Shown here piece by piece: positions 18,835 through 26,617 of a stretch of 64,000 nt of DNA. This DNA comes from UBA5109 sp963975155 (GTDB lineage: Bacteria; Pseudomonadota; Gammaproteobacteria; Pseudomonadales; Pseudohongiellaceae). Under the pieces are notes generated by a model. The model was not told where the DNA came from. It saw nothing but the letters and a program-made list of their open reading frames with translations, and did no database searches. Position 1 is the first letter of the stretch, and each line of letters starts with the position of its first letter. The stretch lies in contig CAXBFG010000011.1 of the NCBI GenBank assembly GCA_963975155.1, positions 1-64,000 on the forward strand. Reading direction: 5' to 3'. The position numbers and the translations under genes were made by a program.

Positions 18835-19677
18835 ATGCCCACCTTTAAGAAATTTTATATTGCCATATTATTAAGCTTACTGAGCGCTTTCAGTATTGCA
18901 CAGCCACCACCATCAGTATTAGACCTGATCAGAATTCAGGACGATCTTTATGTTATTCATAACCCTGCGGTGCCCGGCAATGTCACCGTTCTGCTGACAG
19001 ATGAAGGGGTCATTATGGTGGATAACAAATTTGCCTGGGATTACGACAATATGATGGCCATGTTGGCAAGCATCACTGATCAACCCGTTAAATATGTAAT
19101 TAACACGCACTATCACGGCGATCATTCTGGGGGCAATGTAAGGGCTCAGGCAGATGGCACAGTCGTAGTAGCCTCTGAAAATGCCAGATTGAAAATGATT
19201 GAAGCAAATCAGCCTGGTCATCCTGATGTGACGCTTGATGAACATGCCTTTGTACACCTGGGCGGGAAAGTTGCTGAAATCTTTCGCTTCGGCCGCTCAC
19301 ACACAGACGGTGATGTTGTTGTGTATTTCCCGGATCACAGAGTCCTTGCAACCGGCGATATGTTTACCTATGGTGATGATGTTCCACAGTTGATCGATTA
19401 TTCGGGTGGTGGCAGTGCCCGGGCCTGGACTGATACTTTGGATCAGGCTTTACGACTGGATTTTGATACAGTCGTTCCTGGTCATGGACCAGTAACCAAT
19501 AAAGCTGAAATGGAGAATTTCCGGGACCTGACTGTTCAGATTCGTCGTATGACCCGGGAAATGATAGCCGCAGGTAACTCTCGTGATGAAATCGCAGAAA
19601 TGCTTATAAATGAATATCACTGGGCGGAGCTGCATTTACAAAGGGGCCTGGATGGCCTGATCGTAGAACTGCAATAA
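18835..19677 (+). CDS. exported metallo-beta-lactamase-fold hydrolase
   Basis: The zinc motif THYHGDHSGGN near residue 93 of the longer frame, a histidine in FGRSHTDGDVVVYFP and another in VPGHGP define a binuclear zinc hydrolase of the metallo-beta-lactamase superfamily. The closest general resemblance is to exported MBL-fold proteins of the quinoprotein-relay/SoxH type rather than true beta-lactamases; substrate unknown. The ATG at 18835 starts a signal peptide (MPTFKKFYIAILLSLLSAFS, then IAQPPP) and is preceded by GAGAT; the in-frame ATG at 18802 has no ribosome site and would put 11 hydrophilic residues before the signal. It is followed by a strong bidirectional terminator. Confidence 0.85.
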   Translation: MPTFKKFYIAILLSLLSAFSIAQPPPSVLDLIRIQDDLYVIHNPAVPGNVTVLLTDEGVIMVDNKFAWDYDNMMAMLASITDQPVKYVINTHYHGDHSGGNVRAQADGTVVVASENARLKMIEANQPGHPDVTLDEHAFVHLGGKVAEIFRFGRSHTDGDVVVYFPDHRVLATGDMFTYGDDVPQLIDYSGGGSARAWTDTLDQALRLDFDTVVPGHGPVTNKAEMENFRDLTVQIRRMTREMIAAGNSRDEIAEMLINEYHWAELHLQRGLDGLIVELQ

Positions 19678-19718
19678 GCACAAAAATGCTTCTTAAATAC
19701 TAAGCATAGCCCTGCTAT

Positions 19719-19748
19719 AAAAAAGCCGACTTATAAGTCGGCTTTTTT
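19719..19748. terminator. bidirectional intrinsic terminator between the MBL gene and ilvH
   Basis: A perfect 30-bp palindrome: six A, AGCCGACTTA-type arms meeting at TTATAA, and six T. The stem is GC rich in its lower half and each strand ends in a T run, so it should stop transcription from both of the convergent genes. Confidence 0.93.
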
Positions 19749-19801
19749 CTGGTTTATGATTTACTTTTGGTAAATTACCAAAAGTTATAACCGTTTTACA
19801 T

Positions 19802-20293
19802 TTAAAGACTTAATACCTTCTCGCCACGCGAAATGCCCGAAACGCCGGTCCGCGCAACTTCAAGAATTGTGGTACCTTCCAGTGCTGCTAAAAAGGAATC
19901 AATCTTGGCACTGTTGCCGGTTAACTGCACCACATAAATTGTTGGTGTCACATCAACAATTTCGCCACGGAATATTTCCGCAAGACGCATGACCTCGGCC
20001 CTTTGTGCACCGGAAACTTTAACCTTGATGAGCATCAGTTCACGTTCAAGATGACTGCCCTCTGTCAAATCTACCAGCTTCACCACATCCACCAGCTTGT
20101 TAAGATGCTTGATGATCTGTTCAATTTTGCGATCATCACCAATTGTCGTGATGGTCAAACGGGATAGCGTAACGTCATCCGTAGGCGCAACCGTCAAGGA
20201 ATTGATATTGTAATTTCGCTGCGAAAACAAGCCAACAACCCGGGACAAGGCTCCCGGCTCATTCTCCAACAATACGGAAATAATTCGTTGCAT
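19802..20293 (-). CDS. ilvH: acetolactate synthase, small regulatory subunit
   Basis: Binds valine and regulates the catalytic subunit for the first committed step of branched-chain amino acid synthesis. The 163-residue protein has an N-terminal ACT domain starting MQRIISVLLENEPGALSRVVGLFSQRNYNI, as in E. coli IlvH, and a C-terminal domain ending in the EVARTGVSGISRGEKVL region. The start ATG overlaps the ilvI stop by one base (TGATG), so the two subunits are translationally coupled. Transcribed from the ilvI promoter. Confidence 0.96.
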   Translation of the reverse strand: MQRIISVLLENEPGALSRVVGLFSQRNYNINSLTVAPTDDVTLSRLTITTIGDDRKIEQIIKHLNKLVDVVKLVDLTEGSHLERELMLIKVKVSGAQRAEVMRLAEIFRGEIVDVTPTIYVVQLTGNSAKIDSFLAALEGTTILEVARTGVSGISRGEKVLSL

Positions 20294-22017
20294 CAGGTTC
20301 TCTCCGTTTTACTTAAAAACATTTCGCTCATCGCGCCGCCTTTGATGGCCATGGGATAAACATGTACGTTTTGATCCACAACAACATCAATAAAAACCAG
20401 TTCATCTTTCATAGCAAAAGCTTCGGCCAGTTTCTCTTTAAGTTCACTGAGTTTTTCTATGCGTATGCCAACATGGCCATAAGCTTCTGCCAGCTTGACA
20501 AAATCCGGTAATGAGTCTGCATAGGTGCTATGGGAATGGCGGCCACCGTACTGCATATCCTGCCACTGCTTTACCATCCCGAGCGCTTCATTATTGACGT
20601 TGATAATCTTGATGGGCAGCGCGAACTGCTTACAGGTTGCCAGCTCCTGAATACACATCTGAATACTACCCTCGCCAGTAACACAGGCAACTGTCGCATC
20701 AGGGTAGGCAAGTTGAACTCCCATGGCCGCTGGCAAACCAAAACCCATAGTCCCCAGTCCGCCGGAATTGATCCAGCGACGAGGTTTATCAAAATGATAA
20801 TATTGAGCAGCAAACATCTGGTGCTGACCTACATCAGAAGTAACAAAGGCATCGCCTTGTGTGACTTCATAAAGTGCCTGAATAACCTGTTGAGGTTTAA
20901 TTATTTCACCTTCGGATTCAACGGCCAGGCATTCACGCTTACGCCAGTGTTCAATATTTTCCCACCAGCTTCCCAACGCTTCCTTGTCCACTTTATTTGC
21001 AGAGCCTTTGATCTGTTCATTCATTTCTTTCAATACGGCTTTCACAGGACCAACGATAGGAACATGGGCAGTTACCGTTTTGGAAATTGAAGCCGGATCA
21101 ATATCGATATGCAAAATCGTCGCATTCGGACAGAATTTGCTGATATCCGAATTCGTTACACGATCATCAAAACGAGCACCCACGGCGAGAATCACATCAG
21201 ACTCATGCATCGCCATGTTGGCTTCATATGTCCCGTGCATACCCAGCATACCCACAAACTGTTTGTCGGTGGCCGGATAGGCACCCAGGCCCATAAGGGT
21301 ATTGGTAATCGGATAACCCAGAGTTCGCGTTAATTTGCCTAACTCTTCTGCACCTTCACCCTGTATGACCCCTCCACCCGCGTAAATAATAGGTTTTTTA
21401 GCCGCCAATAAAACTTCCACAGCTTTTTTAATCTGCCCTGAATGGCCCTTTTGCGGCGGAGTATAGGAGCGCAATTTTATGCTTTCAGGATATTCATAAG
21501 GAAAGGTTTCACCGGGATCAGTAACATCTTTCGGAATATCAATTACCACCGGCCCAGGGCGACCCGTGGTGGCAATATAAAAAGCCTTTTTGATAATAGT
21601 GGGAATATCTTCAGGGTTCTGAACCAGAAAACTGTGTTTCACAATCGGTCTTGAAACGCCAACCATATCGGTTTCCTGAAAGGCATCGGAACCTATGGCA
21701 TCCCGTGTAACCTGAGCCGATAAAACCACCATTGGGATAGAATCCATATAGGCAGTGGCAATCCCCGTTATTGCATTTGTAGCACCCGGTCCCGAAGTAA
21801 CCAACACAACGCCTGGCTTGCCTGTAGCACGGGCATAGCCATCAGCAGCATGGGTAGCTGCCTGTTCATGTCTGACCAGGACATGATCTACTGCATCCTG
21901 ATTAAAAATAGCATCATAAATATGTAAGGCTGCCCCGCCAGGGTAACCAAAGATCAAGTCAACGCCTTCATCGTGTAAAGCACGAACCAGCATCTCTCCA
22001 CCAGATAACATTTCCAC
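20293..22017 (-). CDS. ilvI: acetolactate synthase, large catalytic subunit
   Basis: Thiamine-diphosphate enzyme condensing two pyruvates (or pyruvate and 2-ketobutyrate) to acetohydroxy acids. The N-terminal pyrimidine-binding domain has FGYPGGAALHIYD with the catalytic glutamate in RHEQAATHAADGYARATG; the C-terminal domain holds the ThDP/Mg site around GEGSIQMCIQELATCKQ. Length (about 575) is normal. The start is uncertain: TTG 22035, GTG 22017 and ATG 22011 are in frame. GTG 22017 gives MEMLSGGEM, matching E. coli IlvI (MEMLSGAEM), and both GTG and ATG have AGAGGA/GAGG upstream. A ~300-nt structured leader precedes it. Confidence 0.95.
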   Translation of the reverse strand: MEMLSGGEMLVRALHDEGVDLIFGYPGGAALHIYDAIFNQDAVDHVLVRHEQAATHAADGYARATGKPGVVLVTSGPGATNAITGIATAYMDSIPMVVLSAQVTRDAIGSDAFQETDMVGVSRPIVKHSFLVQNPEDIPTIIKKAFYIATTGRPGPVVIDIPKDVTDPGETFPYEYPESIKLRSYTPPQKGHSGQIKKAVEVLLAAKKPIIYAGGGVIQGEGAEELGKLTRTLGYPITNTLMGLGAYPATDKQFVGMLGMHGTYEANMAMHESDVILAVGARFDDRVTNSDISKFCPNATILHIDIDPASISKTVTAHVPIVGPVKAVLKEMNEQIKGSANKVDKEALGSWWENIEHWRKRECLAVESEGEIIKPQQVIQALYEVTQGDAFVTSDVGQHQMFAAQYYHFDKPRRWINSGGLGTMGFGLPAAMGVQLAYPDATVACVTGEGSIQMCIQELATCKQFALPIKIINVNNEALGMVKQWQDMQYGGRHSHSTYADSLPDFVKLAEAYGHVGIRIEKLSELKEKLAEAFAMKDELVFIDVVVDQNVHVYPMAIKGGAMSEMFLSKTERT

Positions 22018-22035
22018 CTCAATTTCCTCTTTCAA

Positions 22036-22318
22036 TATTTTTCAATATCATCCCGCTCGGCGGGAAAAAACACAGCAACAAATTAACCATAAACACGGGG
22101 TTTATAGTTATTGCAAACTGATGCGCTGAAGTTGGAGAGTTCTGGTTGAACTCCTACGGCCCAATACATGATGACGTATTAGGGAACTGAAACTTACCTT
22201 GCGTCAGGTATCCTGCATTCAGTCGGGTCTTTATGGGGGCTGTCACCAAGATTCTATAGAATCGCTTGGGACTCGCCTGAACCGAAGGGTAATCAGTCAG
22301 TCTTTCCACCAAATCCAG
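22036..22318 (-). ncRNA. structured 5' leader of ilvIH, candidate cis-regulatory RNA
   Basis: Between the promoter at 22325-22352 and ilvI, the minus-strand transcript can form five successive stem-loops: 22270-22302 (nested GACT/AGTC, CTGA/TCAG, ACC-CTTC-GGT), 22246-22269 (CCAAG.GATTC/GAATC.TTGG), 22186-22223 (ACTGAA/TTCAGT closing TACCT/AGGTA), 22160-22184 (CCC.AATAC/GTATT.GGG) and 22134-22154 (GGAG.GTTC/GAACTCC), then a CCCGC/GCGGG hairpin near 22051-22063. There is no leader peptide rich in Leu, Val or Ile codons and no U-tract terminator, so it is not classic attenuation. Known riboswitch cores (TPP, FMN, cobalamin, lysine, glycine) were not recognised. A conserved RNA upstream of ilvB in oligotrophic marine gammaproteobacteria (ilvB-OMG) has been described; identity with it is a guess. 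Confidence 0.6.
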
Positions 22319-22324
22319 GCCGGT

Positions 22325-22352
22325 ATTATGGGGTTAATACAACAAATGTCAA
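22325..22352 (-). promoter_or_regulatory. strong sigma-70 promoter for ilvIH
   Basis: Minus strand: perfect -35 TTGACA (22347-22352), 16-bp spacer, -10 CATAAT (22325-22330). Transcription should begin near 22318, giving a leader of about 300 nt before ilvI. Confidence 0.75.
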
Positions 22353-22396
22353 GGAAAACAAGTGCTTCGTGTTAGCTTGCAGCACAGACATCCGAC

Positions 22397-23935
22397 TCAG
22401 AAAAATTCGCAATCCTCGAGAACGACTTGTTGGTTCTCTGATAAAAGCTGCATTTCCTGTCCGTCCCAGAGGTAGTATCCCACCTTAAACCAACTGGGTG
22501 GCTCACCGTCAAATGAATCCAGATAGAACTCGTCTATGGGATTGAGAATAACCAGATTACTGTCGGCTTTAAAACAGGATCCGTAACTGGAAGTAAAATC
22601 AGCCGGGAACAGCACTTCTCCAGTGAGCACATCAATCAGCGCATTCATCTGGCACATCGTACCGCAGCCCCAGGAAGTCAGAATATAATGACCGGCAAAA
22701 TTTGCTGCCGAATTGATGTTGTCTTCCAGGCGGGTTCGGAAATTGATGGCATCAGGATGACTTGACAGGTCAACAGCATTCAGTACCGAGTTACTCTGAG
22801 CGACCTTGTAATCACTGAATGCCGGTAAAGTTGCAGCAGTGTCAGTATCAGCCAAAGCTATATTCTCCGCTGTCTCCAGAATCCTTAGTACATTGCCACT
22901 CCAGATCATGGCGATTTCAGCTTCAGTGTAGCCTCTGCGTACAAGCTCCAGTGTCACATTGAAGGTCTCGGCTGCACCATTCCAGTCGCTAATTCCGCCG
23001 CCACCACCAAAATCAGAGCTGATACCAACATGCTCAATGCCAATGAGATCAACTGCATAATCGATATGGTCTGCCAAGTCCTCTACTGCAGCAGTCCCTC
23101 TGCCTTCATTCAGATAAGTATCAAAAGCCACTATTTGTACAACACCGCCATTTTCCCGTATTGCCAGTAACTGTTCGTCATCAAGATTACGGGGATGCTC
23201 ATAAATGCCATTTACACTTGAATGTGAGGCAATAACCGGAGCCCTGGAGTGACTGGTAGCGTCCAGCATGGTTTGCTTGGAAACATGTGAGATATCCACA
23301 AGAATACCCAGGCGGTTTAACTCTTCAACCACCTCATAGCCATAGGCGCTCAGACCACCATGCTCTTCTGGCAGGTCCCCAAAACGTTCCTGGGGCTGTG
23401 CAGAGTCACCAATATCATTATGTCCGTTATGTACCAGGCCAAAATAACGTGCACCGCGATTCCGAAACTCTTCCAGTAAACTGATATCGAGACCAATACT
23501 GAAACCATTTTCTACGCCGATCATCGCGACACGTTTCCCGCTCGCATACAAAGCCCGAGCTTCTGCTGCCGTAGTCGCCAGTCCGATTTCTTCCGGATAC
23601 AAGGCCGTCATACGGTGAATAGCATCAAACTTGGCTAAAGCATCTGCCCTGGCATCTACATAGGTCATTGGGTTGCGGGCTTGCTGTCCAACATAGACGA
23701 TGAAAAAAACGCTATCCAGGCCGCCGTTGCGCATACTTAACAGATTCACCTGGGCATCAGCATCTAAGGGATCGTACTCACTGGTGGCAAAATTCAAGGG
23801 GATATCCACATGCGTATCCAGCGTCATAACGCGATCATGGATAGCCTGTGCACGCGCCACCAGCTCATCTTCAGTAGCTGAAGAAGACAGGCATGACATG
23901 CAGGTAAGCAGAAAAGCAAAGCTAAGTTTTTTCAT
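22397..23935 (-). CDS. exported M19-family dipeptidase with an extra C-terminal domain
   Basis: Residues 1-20 are a signal peptide; residues about 30-365 are a renal-dipeptidase-like (peptidase M19) domain with zinc ligands in LDTHVDIP, GVENGFS, DISHVS and ASHSSV, and the SSDFGGGGG segment. It should cleave dipeptides in the periplasm. M19 enzymes normally end soon after the NVLRILE helix seen near residue 360; here about 140 more residues follow. This tail contains NFAGHYILTSWGCGTMCQ and ends with a cysteine-bearing EDCEFF; the same FAGHY-x-WGCG pattern occurs as a small stand-alone exported domain of unknown function in other bacteria, as far as I recall. The fusion is read directly; its purpose is not known. 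Confidence 0.85.
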   Translation of the reverse strand: MKKLSFAFLLTCMSCLSSSATEDELVARAQAIHDRVMTLDTHVDIPLNFATSEYDPLDADAQVNLLSMRNGGLDSVFFIVYVGQQARNPMTYVDARADALAKFDAIHRMTALYPEEIGLATTAAEARALYASGKRVAMIGVENGFSIGLDISLLEEFRNRGARYFGLVHNGHNDIGDSAQPQERFGDLPEEHGGLSAYGYEVVEELNRLGILVDISHVSKQTMLDATSHSRAPVIASHSSVNGIYEHPRNLDDEQLLAIRENGGVVQIVAFDTYLNEGRGTAAVEDLADHIDYAVDLIGIEHVGISSDFGGGGGISDWNGAAETFNVTLELVRRGYTEAEIAMIWSGNVLRILETAENIALADTDTAATLPAFSDYKVAQSNSVLNAVDLSSHPDAINFRTRLEDNINSAANFAGHYILTSWGCGTMCQMNALIDVLTGEVLFPADFTSSYGSCFKADSNLVILNPIDEFYLDSFDGEPPSWFKVGYYLWDGQEMQLLSENQQVVLEDCEFF

Positions 23936-24057
23936 AAAACCCTCCAGAAATATTTTTTTAGAGATGGGCGCAAGGAAGGAGCATATAAATCAAATAAGTG
24001 ACTGACTGAGAACATCGATAACGAAGGCTGGTGCAATAATAACAAGCGTAAAGCACA

Positions 24058-24906
24058 TTAATGGGTCATGGAATAGATGACATAGTTAACCGCAAACCTA
24101 TACGCCATTGCCGTCATGGGCTGAGGATAACCTGGAGTGTCTGCATGTTCCCAGGCATCACCCAGGTCCATATTGTGATTGATGGCCACCATAAGGCGTC
24201 CATTATCATCATAAATACCCCGATAAACGGGTTCATAACCATCCTGTTCCCAGGTTACTCCTCGACTCAGGGGTGCAATACCCGGTATCTGGATGCTGGG
24301 GTCCAGATCATAAAGCACATGAAACACTTCATCATCCTGGGGAATATCAACTACAGGCCGGTCCGGAAAAATACGCTGCATGGTCGACATAAAGCCGCTC
24401 CACTGCGCAGTTCCATGAAAGTCATCCACTATGAGGAATCCACCCCTTAACAGATACTCTCTAAGAATACGTATCTCTTCAGTGTTTAAACGCCAGCCGC
24501 CGACTTCAACGGCATACAGAAAGGGAAAGTCAAAGACATTCTCGTCTATTAAATTTATCCACCTGGAACCTTCCTGAGGATTACGGAGATCAACCTGAGA
24601 GCCGTCTACGCGTGTTAGGCGAGTTAGTCCGCTCATAAAATAATGTTCCGCCTCGGGCATGTCTGTAATCCATCCCCCACGACTTCTGAAGCCATCAGAG
24701 CCATAAATCAGACGGGCAAAATAGAACTCCGCACCGTCAGGGTCACGTGGCACGACAGTTGTTGTCCTGAACTCATTGGATCTTGGACGGATCTGGGCTG
24801 CCAGGGAGTTTACAAAAAGGCCATTTACTGCAAGCAGGATACAGAGCGTCAGCAACTTTTTAAAAAGATGGTTATTTATATCTTTCTCCCTTAAATGGCT
24901 TAGCAA
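24058..24906 (-). CDS. exported DUF4159 protein
   Basis: A 282-residue protein with a hydrophobic signal (KKLLTLCILLAVNGLF, cleaved near LAAQ) and the DUF4159 domain: YFARLIYGSDGFRSRGGW, NLIDENVFDFPFLYAVEVGGW, LREYLLRGGFLIVDDFHG. This family adopts a ThuA/glutamine-amidotransferase-like fold and has no proven function; members often lie near MoxR/DUF58 genes, but none are here. The start is unclear: the only upstream in-frame codon is TTG at 24906, which lacks a ribosome site, while a good AAGGGAG precedes an ATA codon at 24879. It is 77 bp downstream of a Ppx/GppA gene's start side and may be independently transcribed. Confidence 0.8.
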   Translation of the reverse strand: MLSHLREKDINNHLFKKLLTLCILLAVNGLFVNSLAAQIRPRSNEFRTTTVVPRDPDGAEFYFARLIYGSDGFRSRGGWITDMPEAEHYFMSGLTRLTRVDGSQVDLRNPQEGSRWINLIDENVFDFPFLYAVEVGGWRLNTEEIRILREYLLRGGFLIVDDFHGTAQWSGFMSTMQRIFPDRPVVDIPQDDEVFHVLYDLDPSIQIPGIAPLSRGVTWEQDGYEPVYRGIYDDNGRLMVAINHNMDLGDAWEHADTPGYPQPMTAMAYRFAVNYVIYSMTH

Positions 24907-24983
24907 ACCAGTATAAATATAAACTAGCTGAGAGTAGAAGGAAACACTCTGCTAAACACTGCTCTTTCCAGCTAAATAGGCAA

Positions 24984-26465
24984 CTAGCTGAATTGCAGCG
25001 CTACACCAATACTTTCATATTGCTCCCGCTCCTGTTCCAGCCCAGCCAGCGTCAATGGATTTTTATTTAACCAGCCGCTGCGAAACTTGAGGCGATAACC
25101 CAGCTCAGTATGGCTCAGTTTAGGAAGCAGGTCGATGTCTTCACGGCGACGGTGCAGCAAGGCAGCCAGTCGTAAACACACCAGCAGGGGTACAAAAGCG
25201 GCCATAGCCACATCATCCATGTCTTCGAACTTCTGCTGGTACAAACCCTTTCTGTGGGAACGTACAAGATTAGCCAGGATGTATTGTTCATAACGACCAA
25301 AGCCGGCCATATCGGTATGGCGTAATATGTAATAGCCATGATGATGGAAGCTGGTGTGTGAAATACTCAGGCCGATCTCATGCAATTCGGCTGCCCAGCT
25401 TAAAATCTTGGTTCGGCTCACTCCCGGCAAAACCGGACCCTGGATTTGTTGCCACAGGCTGATAGCCGTTAGTGCTACCCTCCTGGCATGATCAGTATCA
25501 ACCTTATATTGCTGCTGTAATTTCTTAACGGTCCCATCCCGACTGTCCTGATCGCTAAGACGACCAATCGTGTCATACAGCAAGCCTTCCTTTAAGGCCG
25601 CATCACCGACATGCATGGAATCCAGCTTCAGTTGATCAAAAATGGCTTTGAGAATAGCCACCCCGGCCGGTAGCACCTGTCTGCGTAAATCAGGGACACT
25701 AGCCAATATCTTTTTATCTGTGACCAGTGCCTCCGCCAACAGATCAAGTGAGCTTTTACTGATTACCGCACCACCATCTTTTTCCATGGTTAAATCGGCT
25801 ATTGCACGTGCTGTGCCTGAAGTACCGAAGACAATCTGCCAACCCGCTTTCAGAAAATTACTCCTCAGCACTTCTATTTCAGAACATGCCGCCAGATAGA
25901 CTTTTTTCATGTACTTGCGACTGATTACCCCGGTTTTGTTTGCATAACGTTTGGTAAAACTGACACAACCCATGCTCAAACTTTCCAAGAGCAAAGGCTC
26001 ATAATCTTCTCCGATAATGAATTCGGTGCTGCCACCTCCAATATCAATCACCAGACGGCGGTTATGGTCATTCAAAACAGAGTGAGATAAACCCGAATAA
26101 ACCAGACGTGCTTCTTCGTAACCGGAAATAATCTGGATAGGCACTCCGAGGATTTGCTCGGCTTTTTTCAGGAAAGATTTGGAGCGACTGGTGGTTCTTA
26201 GTGTCTTGGTTCCGACAGCACGAACCTGATCGACCGGGATATCACGCAAGCGTTCGGAAAACCGGTGCAGACACTCAAGCGCTCTGGTTTGTGCTGCAAG
26301 ATTCAGGTGCCCGTCTTTTTTTACACCCCTGGCAATCTGGACCATTTCCTTTTCACGATCGATGATTTCCATCTGACCATTGTGGATACGGGCTATGAGC
26401 ATATGAAAACTATTGGAGCCCAAATCTACTGCGGCAAAATATGGTGATTCAGGATTCAGTTGCAC
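24984..26465 (-). CDS. ppx: exopolyphosphatase / pppGpp phosphohydrolase (Ppx/GppA family)
   Basis: Removes terminal phosphate from polyphosphate or pppGpp. The actin-like ATPase fold is clear: phosphate-1 motif FAAVDLGSNSFHMLIARI (residues 10-27), catalytic glutamate region YEEARLVYSG, and phosphate-2 motif VIDIGGGSTEFI near 141, followed by an HD-like C-terminal domain with ELHEIGLSISHTSFHHHG. Length (493) fits Ppx (513) and GppA (494) about equally, so the choice of substrate is open. No ppk is adjacent. It is divergent from the alkaline phosphatase gene across a 152-bp AT-rich gap, suggesting a shared link to phosphate metabolism. Confidence 0.88.
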   Translation of the reverse strand: MQLNPESPYFAAVDLGSNSFHMLIARIHNGQMEIIDREKEMVQIARGVKKDGHLNLAAQTRALECLHRFSERLRDIPVDQVRAVGTKTLRTTSRSKSFLKKAEQILGVPIQIISGYEEARLVYSGLSHSVLNDHNRRLVIDIGGGSTEFIIGEDYEPLLLESLSMGCVSFTKRYANKTGVISRKYMKKVYLAACSEIEVLRSNFLKAGWQIVFGTSGTARAIADLTMEKDGGAVISKSSLDLLAEALVTDKKILASVPDLRRQVLPAGVAILKAIFDQLKLDSMHVGDAALKEGLLYDTIGRLSDQDSRDGTVKKLQQQYKVDTDHARRVALTAISLWQQIQGPVLPGVSRTKILSWAAELHEIGLSISHTSFHHHGYYILRHTDMAGFGRYEQYILANLVRSHRKGLYQQKFEDMDDVAMAAFVPLLVCLRLAALLHRRREDIDLLPKLSHTELGYRLKFRSGWLNKNPLTLAGLEQEREQYESIGVALQFS

Positions 26466-26617
26466 AATTTATTTCTATGAATATATTTGAATACAGGAAC
26501 AGGACTTTATAAAACAGAATGAGTCTACACTACTCTTGCGTCTTAATAAAAATATAGTATTAAGTCTGTATTATATTTTCTGCATCATAAATGGCTTCAT
26601 CCTGGAGTGAACAAAAC

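Noticed and set aside
22083..22169. 28-residue ORF in the ilvIH leader as an attenuation peptide
   Set aside because: Its codons are not enriched in Leu, Val or Ile, it has no ribosome site, and no terminator with a U run follows it.
22120..22320. 6S RNA or tmRNA in the gap upstream of ilvI
   Set aside because: The GGAG/GAACTCC hairpin looked similar, but there is no closing stem between the ends and none of the conserved 6S or tmRNA segments are present.
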